DNA of 64,000 nt, taken from the NCBI RefSeq assembly GCF_010500845.1, contig NZ_JAAAMI010000004.1:62001-126000 (forward strand). Reading direction: 5' to 3'. The position numbers and the translations under genes were made by a program. The DNA comes from Flagellimonas sediminis. Its GTDB lineage: Bacteria; Bacteroidota; Bacteroidia; Flavobacteriales; Flavobacteriaceae. The notes below the pieces were generated by a model that worked only from the letters and a program-made list of their open reading frames with translations, was not told where the DNA came from and did no database searches. Position 1 is the first letter of the stretch; every line of letters begins with the position of its first letter. Below, piece after piece: positions 1 through 8,067 of this stretch.

Positions 1-265
1 GTTTCCCCGAACCCACCAAAAACTCATTATCCTGATACAGCCAATAGTTCTTTACTTTCACATTGTCCGTTGCTGGTTCCCAGATCAGGTCCAAGGAACG
101 CTGTGTAACATTTGTAGCCACAAGTCCAGTTGGTTTTGAGGGAGATTCACTGTCCACTTCAATTGGTGCGTTCCCGTCATTATTGGAGGAACAAGAGGCG
201 GCCGACATAACCATTAAAAATACATACGCTTTCAGTAGGTTTTTAAGATAGGACTTCGTTTTCAT
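1..265 (-). CDS. FN3-domain lipoprotein, 3' part cut off by the window edge
   Basis: The first 88 codons are visible, reading from an ATG at 265 and running off the left edge. The N-terminus has a lysine-rich start, a hydrophobic stretch and a lipobox ending SAASC with Cys25, so it should be an outer-membrane or periplasmic lipoprotein. From about residue 44 the sequence (PTGLVATNVTQRSLDLIWEP) is a fibronectin type III start, usual for adhesive or substrate-binding surface proteins. Its ATG lies 2 nt after the stop of the D-aminoacylase-like gene, so the two are probably translationally coupled and part of the SusCD operon. The C-terminal domain, and hence the activity, is not visible. Confidence 0.75.
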   Translation of the reverse strand, partial: MKTKSYLKNLLKAYVFLMVMSAASCSSNNDGNAPIEVDSESPSKPTGLVATNVTQRSLDLIWEPATDNVKVKNYWLYQDNEFLVGSGK

Positions 266-267
266 AA

Positions 268-1815
268 TCATTCTTTTTTTAAGATTCTTCCATTCAGATT
301 TTCAGTAAAACTTCCATTTTCAATAGTCATTTTTCCATTGATGATACTATGCCTCAATCCCTCGGACAATTGGAAAGCATTTTCATAATCCGCCTTATCA
401 CCAAAGGCTTCCGGGTCAAAAATGATGATATCGGCATAATTGCCCACGACCAGGGCCCCTCTTTTTTTCATTCGGAATATTTGGGCTGTCTTTGAAGAGC
501 TATGGTTGATAAAATCAGCCAAAGTAATGGCTCCTTCCTTTACATGATACTTGTATTTTCTGGGGAAAGTGCCATATTTTCGAGGATGTCCGGTATTCCC
601 ATCGGAACCAGTGACCACCCAATCCTGTTTCATAAAATTTTCCACATCATATGGGTCCATGCTGAAGGAGGCCACGCGGGGGTACCCTTTTTTTAGGATC
701 TCAAAAACGGTTTCATTGGGAGGCAATCCTAAGGTTTCGGAAAGTTCCCTCAATGTTTTGCCCACATATTCCTTTTGTGCCGCATTGATAATCAGTAATT
801 TTTCCGGACCTCCCCTGAGTTCTATATTTTGTTGGGTCTCGTCTAAGACCCATGGCCTTAGGTTGGTATCCCCATATCGGATGAACAAAGAATCCTTGCC
901 TCCACTTTCTGCCCACCGGGGAACAACTGCTGCCTGCAAACCAGTGGCACTGGCCAAATATGGATATTGGCTTGCGGTGACTTCCAAACCGCTTTTAATG
1001 GCGTTGTCAATAATTTGGATAATGGAATCACTTTGTTTCCAAACTTTCTTGCCCAAACATTTGATATGTGATATATGCATGGGCATTCCTGACTCTTTTC
1101 CTATTTCCAAGGCTTCCTTTACCGAAGTTGCCAATCCAATGGAATAGGTACCTTCATCCCGTAAATGGGTATCATAAATGCCATGGAACTTGGCCACAAC
1201 CTTACCTAACTCGACTATCTCTTCAGTAGTGGCATAACTTCCCGGCGCGTAAAAAAGACCTGTCGACATGCCAAAGGCACCTGCCTCCATCTCCTGTTGC
1301 AGCAATTCTTTCATTTGGGTCATTTCTTCCTTTGTGGGTTGGCGGTCCACTTTTCCCATCACTTTTTCCCTAAGGGTCCCCTGCCCCACCAAAAAGGCGA
1401 CATTGGTTCCGATACCTTGTTCTTCGTATAGCTTGGCGTATTTGGAAATGGGATAGGGACTACTACCATCATTGCCCACCACCACCGTTGTAATCCCCTG
1501 AAAAAGAAAAGGCTTGTTATGGGATTCATTTGGATTTTCCAATTCCCTATCCGCATGGGTATGTGGGTCGATAAATCCCGGAGCAACGATCAAGCCCTTG
1601 GCATCGATGATTTTTTTGGATAAAAAATTCACCTTTCCCTGGTTTCCGATGTAGCTAATGGTATCTGCCTTGATGGCAATGGACACCATTTGCGGCTCTT
1701 TGTTGAGCCCATCATAGACAATTCCGTTTTTGATCAAGATATCCACTTCCTGATTCTTGGGCACGCATCCACCCCAACAAACTGTGGCAATCAATATAAT
1801 AATTGGAATTTTCAT
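268..1815 (-). CDS. D-aminoacylase-type amidohydrolase, lipoprotein
   Basis: A 515-residue member of the amidohydrolase superfamily, closest in motif pattern to N-acyl-D-amino-acid deacylase, which cleaves the acyl group from N-acyl-D-amino acids. Signal peptide with lipobox WGGC (Cys17). Metal-site motifs are in the expected order: GFIDPHTHAD (His85, His87), DTHLRDEG (His217), MHISHIKC (His247/His250) and VVTGSDGN (Asp405). The family's GNCG motif reads GNDG here, so Asp116 replaces the Cys that bridges the metals in the characterised enzyme. It is the fourth visible gene of the susC-led operon, with a 32-nt gap from the lipoprotein upstream. Substrate stereochemistry cannot be read from sequence; a D-amino acid, dipeptide or other N-acyl substrate is possible. 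Confidence 0.8.
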   Translation of the reverse strand: MKIPIIILIATVCWGGCVPKNQEVDILIKNGIVYDGLNKEPQMVSIAIKADTISYIGNQGKVNFLSKKIIDAKGLIVAPGFIDPHTHADRELENPNESHNKPFLFQGITTVVVGNDGSSPYPISKYAKLYEEQGIGTNVAFLVGQGTLREKVMGKVDRQPTKEEMTQMKELLQQEMEAGAFGMSTGLFYAPGSYATTEEIVELGKVVAKFHGIYDTHLRDEGTYSIGLATSVKEALEIGKESGMPMHISHIKCLGKKVWKQSDSIIQIIDNAIKSGLEVTASQYPYLASATGLQAAVVPRWAESGGKDSLFIRYGDTNLRPWVLDETQQNIELRGGPEKLLIINAAQKEYVGKTLRELSETLGLPPNETVFEILKKGYPRVASFSMDPYDVENFMKQDWVVTGSDGNTGHPRKYGTFPRKYKYHVKEGAITLADFINHSSSKTAQIFRMKKRGALVVGNYADIIIFDPEAFGDKADYENAFQLSEGLRHSIINGKMTIENGSFTENLNGRILKKE

Positions 1816-1847
1816 GATTCTTGAAACAACATTGGGCCAAACATGGG

Positions 1848-3011
1848 CTATTGCTCTTCTTGAGCTTCGTAGATAATAATGTTATCCAGATCGAAGGACT
1901 CAGCAGTGGCGCCAGATTGTATTTGGATGACCAGTTGATAGGACCGAATCCCTTTTTGGTAACCACTGTCAATTTTAAGCCACTGACCAGCTATGTTTTC
2001 CGTTTCGTTACTGAAAATACCGGCCAGTTCCAAAACGCCACTATCATCATCCGTGGTGATGTTGGCATAGGCATGTAGCCCATCCAATTCTTCCCAACCG
2101 GTAACCCCAAAATAGACTTCAAAAGACACCCCGGAATTTTCTTGCCCCTCAGGTACATAAACGGGATCAAAGGTGATGCGTATGGCCCCATCGGCATCCT
2201 CGGAATGGAAACCTTGTACCCCATCAGGATAGGCCTCATAATCTTCCAGTAGCGAAAACACGCCGATTCGTTCTTCAGAAAAACCTAAACTGTTATCACT
2301 TATATTGGTAATTGAGATGTATTCGGAATCAAATCCCAATTCATCATCCTTACCCGTTCCCTTTGCCACATAATCCACAAAAGGTGGGTTTTCACCATTG
2401 ACAAGATCAATTGTTTCATCATTCCCACCATTGCGCACATAAACGGCATCTTCCAGACCCACAGGAACTTCTTCAAAGGATGTTCCCCTTATTTTCACCC
2501 CTTCAGGTTGAAAAAAGGTAAATGAAAATTCCATGGCATTGTAATGGCCAGGGAACTTCAATCTATCGGTTGTGTCACCACCTTGGTTGATATTGTTGGT
2601 ATCATAATCCGGTGAACGGCCATCAAATATCCCTGTAGGCGTAGTAACCACCGCTACAAAGGTGATTTTGTCATTCAGGTCAATATCGTCAATGGTCAAC
2701 CCAAATTCTGTCAAAATCTCAGGAATGGTGAACGAAATAGTGGCCGGAAAGGAACTGATATCCACCAAGGTTTCCGTTTCCAAATCCCCAAAAAAAGCTT
2801 TTAGGGTATAATTGGTGGCATTTGCATTGGGGTCGTACAATGTGCCGGTGAAAGATTCCGTGTCGAGTTTCAGAATATTGAAACTGAGGTCAGGCTCCTC
2901 GGTGAAGGCTACATATCCACCTTGAAAAGTGATATCCTGCAATGTATTATAATCATTTGTACAGCCCAAGGCCAATACCAAACCAATAATGATTTTCAAG
3001 TTCTTCTTCAT
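1848..3011 (-). CDS. SusE-position surface lipoprotein of unknown function
   Basis: A 387-residue lipoprotein encoded directly downstream of the SusD-like gene. I chose the ATG at 3011 because it gives a clean signal peptide (MKKNLKIIIGLVLALGC, Cys17); an in-frame TTG two codons upstream is less likely. The body is acidic and beta-rich with no cysteines after the lipidated one, and shows repeated beta-sandwich-like stretches. The C-terminal 150 residues (GVTGWEELDGLHAYANITTD...) could be a jelly-roll or carbohydrate-binding-module-like domain. By position it resembles SusE/SusF-type accessory binding proteins that sit on the cell surface with SusCD. The family is not recognised with certainty. 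Confidence 0.7.
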   Translation of the reverse strand: MKKNLKIIIGLVLALGCTNDYNTLQDITFQGGYVAFTEEPDLSFNILKLDTESFTGTLYDPNANATNYTLKAFFGDLETETLVDISSFPATISFTIPEILTEFGLTIDDIDLNDKITFVAVVTTPTGIFDGRSPDYDTNNINQGGDTTDRLKFPGHYNAMEFSFTFFQPEGVKIRGTSFEEVPVGLEDAVYVRNGGNDETIDLVNGENPPFVDYVAKGTGKDDELGFDSEYISITNISDNSLGFSEERIGVFSLLEDYEAYPDGVQGFHSEDADGAIRITFDPVYVPEGQENSGVSFEVYFGVTGWEELDGLHAYANITTDDDSGVLELAGIFSNETENIAGQWLKIDSGYQKGIRSYQLVIQIQSGATAESFDLDNIIIYEAQEEQ

Positions 3012-3029
3012 GGTCAAAGCGTTTTCAGA

Positions 3030-4640
3030 TCATTTAATGAAGCCTTCGGGGTTGGTGTCCCAAAAGACACGTTCCGTATTTTTCTTTTGTTTAATGAAAG
3101 GGTTCGTCTCCACCTCATCTGCCGAATAGGGAAAACTTCGCGGAAAGGTGGGGTTGTTGTCATCGATAGGCACTTCGATATTGGATGGAAATCCTGTCCG
3201 TCGGTAAAAATTATAAGCTTCAATGGAATTCCCAAAAGCTGCCAGATAATATTCGGTGATAATGATGTCCAATCTTTCCTCATCCGATGCTGCGTTGGCA
3301 TAGTTGGTCAGTACTTCTTCCACATAGGCATCTACACTTTCTTCAGTTGCCAGAAAACCGGACTTTATACTCCCGAAACCCATTACCTTGTACATGGAAG
3401 CGCGAATGGCCTGCTCCAAAAGTTCGGCCGGATCGCCATTGGTCCCAAGGGTCAATGCGGATTCTGCGGACAAAAACTTCACAAAGGAGGTAGTGAGTAA
3501 AGGAAGGATACCTGTGCCATTTAAATTGGTGCTCTTTGATGCAGTAACAAATTGGTCCTCATCAAAGGCTCCGCCTGCAGGATAAAGACCATAGACGGTC
3601 CTTTCCTTATTGTCGCCATAACCGGTTCGGCTCTCCCCATGGTCCAATCCCCTGTAATATTCACCAAGGTAGCAGTACACTACATTGGGTTCGTCCATAC
3701 AAGTGTTATAGGGTATGATCAGAGGGTCTTCCGCAGCCTGGCGGTACAGATAATATCGGATACGGGGGTCTTTTTGGCTTTTGGAGTCCTTCAACATGTA
3801 CATAAAATAGTTGCCCATATACTGACCGAAATCGCTCACATACCCCCTTTGAAAATAGGGATGCCTGCTTTCGGGCTCCACCACGTTGGCATAGGTATAC
3901 TGAAAATCCTCCTCTTCAGTATCGATCAAATTTCCCTCTAAAAGCTTATTGATTTCCGTAACCGGATTGGTAATTCCAATGGACGAGCTGTTCAACCGGG
4001 TCTGTACCAAAATTCTCAACTTTAAGGAATGGGCAAAGGCAATCCACTTATCCTTGTCGCTTTCATAAAACAGGTCTGTGGAAAATTGGAAAGTGGATGC
4101 TTCAATATCCAAAATAGCTTGGTCTATGTCCTCCAAAACACTTAGGTAAACATCTTCTCCATCGTCCAAGCGTGCATTGGGATATTCGGACGGATTTACG
4201 GCCTGGAAATAGGGAATCTTGCCTACGTAATCTACCATCGTAATGGTCATGTACCCGACCAGCAGCTTATTGATGGCATCATGGAGCAACAGTGTTTCGT
4301 CCCCTTCGGCCAGTTCAGAAATGGTCCTGGAATTGTTCAGTGCCTCATAATAGCCTTCCCATTCCTTGCTGGAACTGCCATCCAACACTTCCACAGAAAC
4401 AATTGACGGGTAAGTATCGGTCATGGCCTCATAGCGCATCACATCGTCGGTATTCAAGATCATGTTACCCATAAAATGTTGGAATCGATACTGAATCTCG
4501 TTCAAGAGATATTCGGGATCGGCACTTTCCGGTGTCAAATAATTTGGATTCTCCTGCAAATCGAAGTTGGAAACCTCGCACCCAAAAAGTAAAAAGGAAG
4601 CGCAAGCTATTTTTCCAATTAGTTTTCCTGTTCTATGCAT
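3030..4640 (-). CDS. SusD/RagB-like nutrient-binding lipoprotein (SusD-like_2 type)
   Basis: A 536-residue lipoprotein (lipobox LLFGC, Cys21) forming the lid of a SusC transporter. The start of the mature part, NFDLQENPNYLTPESADPEY, and the later KDKWIAFAHSLKLRILVQTR helix are typical of the SusD-like_2 branch, which is alpha-helical with TPR-like repeats and is often linked to peptides or other non-glycan nutrients as well as glycans. It follows susC with a 20-nt gap and precedes the accessory lipoprotein by 18 nt, so these are one transcript. The ligand cannot be deduced, but the amidohydrolase downstream argues for an N-acyl amino acid or peptide-like compound. Confidence 0.92.
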   Translation of the reverse strand: MHRTGKLIGKIACASFLLFGCEVSNFDLQENPNYLTPESADPEYLLNEIQYRFQHFMGNMILNTDDVMRYEAMTDTYPSIVSVEVLDGSSSKEWEGYYEALNNSRTISELAEGDETLLLHDAINKLLVGYMTITMVDYVGKIPYFQAVNPSEYPNARLDDGEDVYLSVLEDIDQAILDIEASTFQFSTDLFYESDKDKWIAFAHSLKLRILVQTRLNSSSIGITNPVTEINKLLEGNLIDTEEEDFQYTYANVVEPESRHPYFQRGYVSDFGQYMGNYFMYMLKDSKSQKDPRIRYYLYRQAAEDPLIIPYNTCMDEPNVVYCYLGEYYRGLDHGESRTGYGDNKERTVYGLYPAGGAFDEDQFVTASKSTNLNGTGILPLLTTSFVKFLSAESALTLGTNGDPAELLEQAIRASMYKVMGFGSIKSGFLATEESVDAYVEEVLTNYANAASDEERLDIIITEYYLAAFGNSIEAYNFYRRTGFPSNIEVPIDDNNPTFPRSFPYSADEVETNPFIKQKKNTERVFWDTNPEGFIK

Positions 4641-4660
4641 TTCTTAATCTTTTGATAGGG

Positions 4661-7600
4661 TTAAAATGTTACCGATACGCCAAAGGCAATCCTTTTGGTA
4701 GATGGCACTGTGCTATCGCCCTCCCAGCCATCGCTTTCCGGGTCGTAGTTCGCATACTTTGGGAAATTGGGCGCCCTATACCAAAGATTTCTTCCTGAAA
4801 GGGTAATATCTATTTTTCGGAAGGGCAACTTTTGACCTTTCATTGGTTTTAGGGTATAACCAAGGGAAACTTCCCTCAATCTGAAAATGGAGGTATCCCA
4901 CATGCCAAGGTCGTTGGCATTGTAATAATTGGAATACCCTACCCTGCTGGCATTCAATTGAATGGTATTCGGGATTTGATCTCCGTTGGCATCGAGCAGG
5001 GGTTCGCCAGTGTCGTCATCTGCCAAATATCCGGGAATGATAAAGGTGCCCTCCCTATTCTCGGTCTCCTTGGCGGAACCTCTTTGCAGCATATTCACCA
5101 CACTGCTGGAATAAATTTCCCCACCGTGGGTATACTCCATCTGGGCGGAAAGGGTAAAACCCTTGTATCCAAAGGTGTTGATGGTGGTAAGTTTCCAATC
5201 GGGGTTGGGATCCCCAATTACCTTGTTGTCCAATCCAACATCATCACTAGTGATGACCTCTCCCACTCTGGTTGAAGAACCATTGCCACTGATCAGCAAG
5301 TTACCGTTCTCATCACGAAGGGCATAATCACCCTTGATTGCACCAAAAGGTTGTCCTTCCACGGCGTACCGATCTTCAGTAATAAAGATATCGGCACCTG
5401 TTGGGGTGGTCTGTACAACCAAGGACTCATCGGCGGTAAAAATGTTCCTAAGGTTCCATCTAAAATTATGGCCTCTAAAAATATCCACTCCCAAGTCTAC
5501 CTCAATACCTTCATTGTCAATCCTCCCCAAGTTGATGTATTGGTCGTCATAGCCAGAGGACGGTGTCAACCGGGACTCCACAATTTGGTCTTTGGATACC
5601 CGCATATAGGCGGATGCTTCCAAAGTGACCCGATTATGGAAAAGTTTGGCCTCCATCCCTACCTCCACTTCTTTGTGCAACTCTGGTTTTAAATTAAGGT
5701 TGGCATAACGAGTACTGTACCTATTGGTGACAGGATACACCCCATCCTCTGCCGCAAACCGTAATGGATCGATGACCAAGGTGCTCCGGGTCCTGTACGG
5801 TGGAGGATAACCTGAGGAAGTGGCATAGGCATACCTGAACTTCAAATAGTTGACGGTTTCACCTCCAAAATTGAACGCGGAGGTGGGAATAAAGGAGAAC
5901 GAAGCTCCAGGATAGAACAAGGTTCGGTTGGCGACTTCCACGGTACTGCCCCAATCATTTCTTCCTGAAAAGGTAGCATAGAAATAGTTTTTGTAGGCAA
6001 ATTGCAACTGCCCGAACGCCCCTGCCAAGTTTTCTTCCGAGGTGCCATAATCTGCCTCAGTGGTGGTATAGTTGGTCGGTCTTAAAAATCCATATACAAT
6101 TTGCCCGTCCGAATTGGAAGAATTACCTGCATACCTAGTCAATTGGGAATTAATACCTAGTTGTGCCTCCAAATTGAGGTTTTTAATGACGTCTTGGTTA
6201 AAATTGAACATTAAGGTTTGGTTGACCACCACTTCCTTGCTATCCCCAATGTTCAAATAACCATATAGGTAGTCCCCATCATACCCACCTTTGTTGGAAT
6301 AGTCAAAACCTGAATACGTTTCACTGTCAAAACCAACCCGATAGGTTACGTTCAACGGATTAGCCAATCGATAGTCGGCCGTGAAATTTCCGAAGACCCT
6401 TACCTTGTCATCATAATTGCCAGAATTATGCAAGATCCAAAGGGGATTGGTATCGTTCCGATAGTAGACCGACCCCCCGGTCAATGGATTTTGATACGGC
6501 AACTCGGTTAAATCGATCCATCGGGGCAAATGGTATACCACACTAAAGATATCCTCATCGTTCACTAAGTTCACTTTTCGGGTGGAATACCCCAAATTGG
6601 CCGATAGGTTGAGTTTCTCCATCAGTTGGACCTTTCCTCCCACCGAAAGGTTAAAGCGTTTCAGGTCGTTATTCGCTATGATACCCTGCTCATCAGTATA
6701 CCCTGCGGATAGATTGAACCCTAATTTTTCCCTAGTGGTGGCCAAGGTCAAGGAATGGGTGGTACCAATGCCCAACCTGAAAATATTCCTGACATTGTTG
6801 GGTTTGGCCGCAATTTTTATGGTTTGGTCCGCATATTCTGGAAAGATATCGGCCATGGTTGCATATGGATGTGGCACTTCTCCTAAAGTGGAAAAGGCGG
6901 GACCAAAATTGGAAATGATCGTTTGGTTGAATTGGATGCCCTCCGTTCCGTTGGAATAGGTGTTCTGGAACTCGGGCAATTGCGATACGGTATTGGTATA
7001 AACGGTTGAGGAATAGGTAACGGTAGTACTGGCATCCCCAGTTTTGGCCGAGCCACTCTTGGTCTGAATTAAAATGACCCCGTTCCGTCCCTCACTACCA
7101 TACAATACAGCGGCATTGAATCCTTTTAGAATACTGATGCTTTCGATATCGTTGGGGTCAATATCCCGCAACAATCCGTTGAAGGGAATATTGTTTACCA
7201 CGATCAACGGTGCATTGGACCCGGTAAGGGAAACGGTACCCCTGATCCGGATGGTAGATGAGGAGCCCGTTTGCCCATCGGCTGGAGTTATGGAAACCCC
7301 TGCCACTTTTCCTTGAAGGGTTCGGGCCAAATCCGCTTCGGGCCTTTTTTCCACTTCTTCAGGCTGCACATTGGCGATAGCGTAGCCAAGCGCCTTCTTT
7401 GATTTTTTGATACCCTGTGCCGTGACCACCACTTCTTGAAGCGATTGGGTGCTTTCTTCAAGCATCACTTGTAAAACAGATTGCTGGCCTACAATGATCT
7501 CCTTGGTCTGGTACCCGATATAGCTAAAAACCAAAGTATCATACCCGTCTTGAAGGGTAATGGCAAAGTGGCCATCAAAATCGGTGGTGACCCCCACATT

Positions 7601-7738
7601 GGTTCCTTTGAGCAGCACTGTGGCACCAGGTAGCGGTCCATTGATATCCCCTACGGTTCCGGTTATTTGTTTTTGACCATACACCATCCCCATAAGAAAG
7701 AGCAGCATGGATAAACATAAGAATCGGGTTTTCAACAT
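4661..7738 (-). CDS. SusC/RagA-family TonB-dependent outer-membrane transporter
   Basis: A 1025-residue TonB-linked receptor. The start is taken as the ATG at 7738 (MLKTRFLCLSMLLFL signal peptide ending VYGQ); a TTG two codons earlier is in frame. Order of parts: carboxypeptidase-D-regulatory-like domain (about 25-100, ITGTVGDINGPLPGATV), TonB box region EVVVTAQG, plug domain (about 120-230, with IRIRGTVSLTGSNAPLIVV), then a long 22-strand-type barrel ending in a terminal Phe (GVSVTF). It imports a ligand across the outer membrane with the SusD-like lid encoded next. It is the first gene of the minus-strand operon and is divergent from a MocR regulator 329 bp away. Confidence 0.95.
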   Translation of the reverse strand: MLKTRFLCLSMLLFLMGMVYGQKQITGTVGDINGPLPGATVLLKGTNVGVTTDFDGHFAITLQDGYDTLVFSYIGYQTKEIIVGQQSVLQVMLEESTQSLQEVVVTAQGIKKSKKALGYAIANVQPEEVEKRPEADLARTLQGKVAGVSITPADGQTGSSSTIRIRGTVSLTGSNAPLIVVNNIPFNGLLRDIDPNDIESISILKGFNAAVLYGSEGRNGVILIQTKSGSAKTGDASTTVTYSSTVYTNTVSQLPEFQNTYSNGTEGIQFNQTIISNFGPAFSTLGEVPHPYATMADIFPEYADQTIKIAAKPNNVRNIFRLGIGTTHSLTLATTREKLGFNLSAGYTDEQGIIANNDLKRFNLSVGGKVQLMEKLNLSANLGYSTRKVNLVNDEDIFSVVYHLPRWIDLTELPYQNPLTGGSVYYRNDTNPLWILHNSGNYDDKVRVFGNFTADYRLANPLNVTYRVGFDSETYSGFDYSNKGGYDGDYLYGYLNIGDSKEVVVNQTLMFNFNQDVIKNLNLEAQLGINSQLTRYAGNSSNSDGQIVYGFLRPTNYTTTEADYGTSEENLAGAFGQLQFAYKNYFYATFSGRNDWGSTVEVANRTLFYPGASFSFIPTSAFNFGGETVNYLKFRYAYATSSGYPPPYRTRSTLVIDPLRFAAEDGVYPVTNRYSTRYANLNLKPELHKEVEVGMEAKLFHNRVTLEASAYMRVSKDQIVESRLTPSSGYDDQYINLGRIDNEGIEVDLGVDIFRGHNFRWNLRNIFTADESLVVQTTPTGADIFITEDRYAVEGQPFGAIKGDYALRDENGNLLISGNGSSTRVGEVITSDDVGLDNKVIGDPNPDWKLTTINTFGYKGFTLSAQMEYTHGGEIYSSSVVNMLQRGSAKETENREGTFIIPGYLADDDTGEPLLDANGDQIPNTIQLNASRVGYSNYYNANDLGMWDTSIFRLREVSLGYTLKPMKGQKLPFRKIDITLSGRNLWYRAPNFPKYANYDPESDGWEGDSTVPSTKRIAFGVSVTF

Positions 7739-8067
7739 GATCAATTTCGTTTAAGTTGTTTTGGATACGATTTGCAGTATTGTGGACCAGTAGTAGCGGA
7801 GCCCCATCAATACTGACCATCAAGGGGTATGGAAGATCTATTTTTTCCAAAATGTTTTGAGTATATCGGTATGACAGAAGGGTTTTGGACAACTTTTCCT
7901 GTCCCGGACCAATTCATCAGAATTCGCTTACGGATAATTGGGACAAGAAAAGTTCGAAGTGTAAGATTTGGGATTCTCATAGTGAACTTTATGTTAAAAA
8001 AACTGAAAATTAAAGGATAAACATCTACCTTCAGCATACCAATCTTATCAGATTTAGCATACCAATT
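7739..8067. promoter_or_regulatory. Divergent intergenic control region between susC and mocR
   Basis: This 329-bp stretch has no convincing gene. It must hold the promoters of both the susC operon (leftward) and the mocR gene (rightward). It contains the hexamer CATACC four times: twice on the plus strand within the 11-bp direct repeats at 8033-8066, and twice on the minus strand (7826-7831 and 7868-7873, start-to-start 42 bp). I could not find a full TAnnTTTG element in either direction. Confidence 0.6.
8033..8066 (+). promoter_or_regulatory. Direct-repeat operator candidate for the MocR regulator
   Basis: The 11-mer AGCATACCAAT occurs at 8033-8043 and again, identical, at 8056-8066, start-to-start 23 bp (about two helical turns), each preceded by a T-rich triplet. 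MocR-type regulators bind direct repeats near their own start, and Bacillus subtilis GabR, from memory, recognises ATACCA direct repeats; ATACCA is the core of both copies here. The second copy ends one base before the annotated ATG, which suggests autoregulation. Confidence 0.65.

Noticed and set aside
551-1147. 198-codon plus-strand reading frame
   Set aside because: Entirely antisense to the D-aminoacylase-like gene, with no conserved motif.
7829-8020. 63-codon reading frame in the susC-mocR spacer
   Set aside because: No motif, no conserved start signal; it lies over the probable control region.
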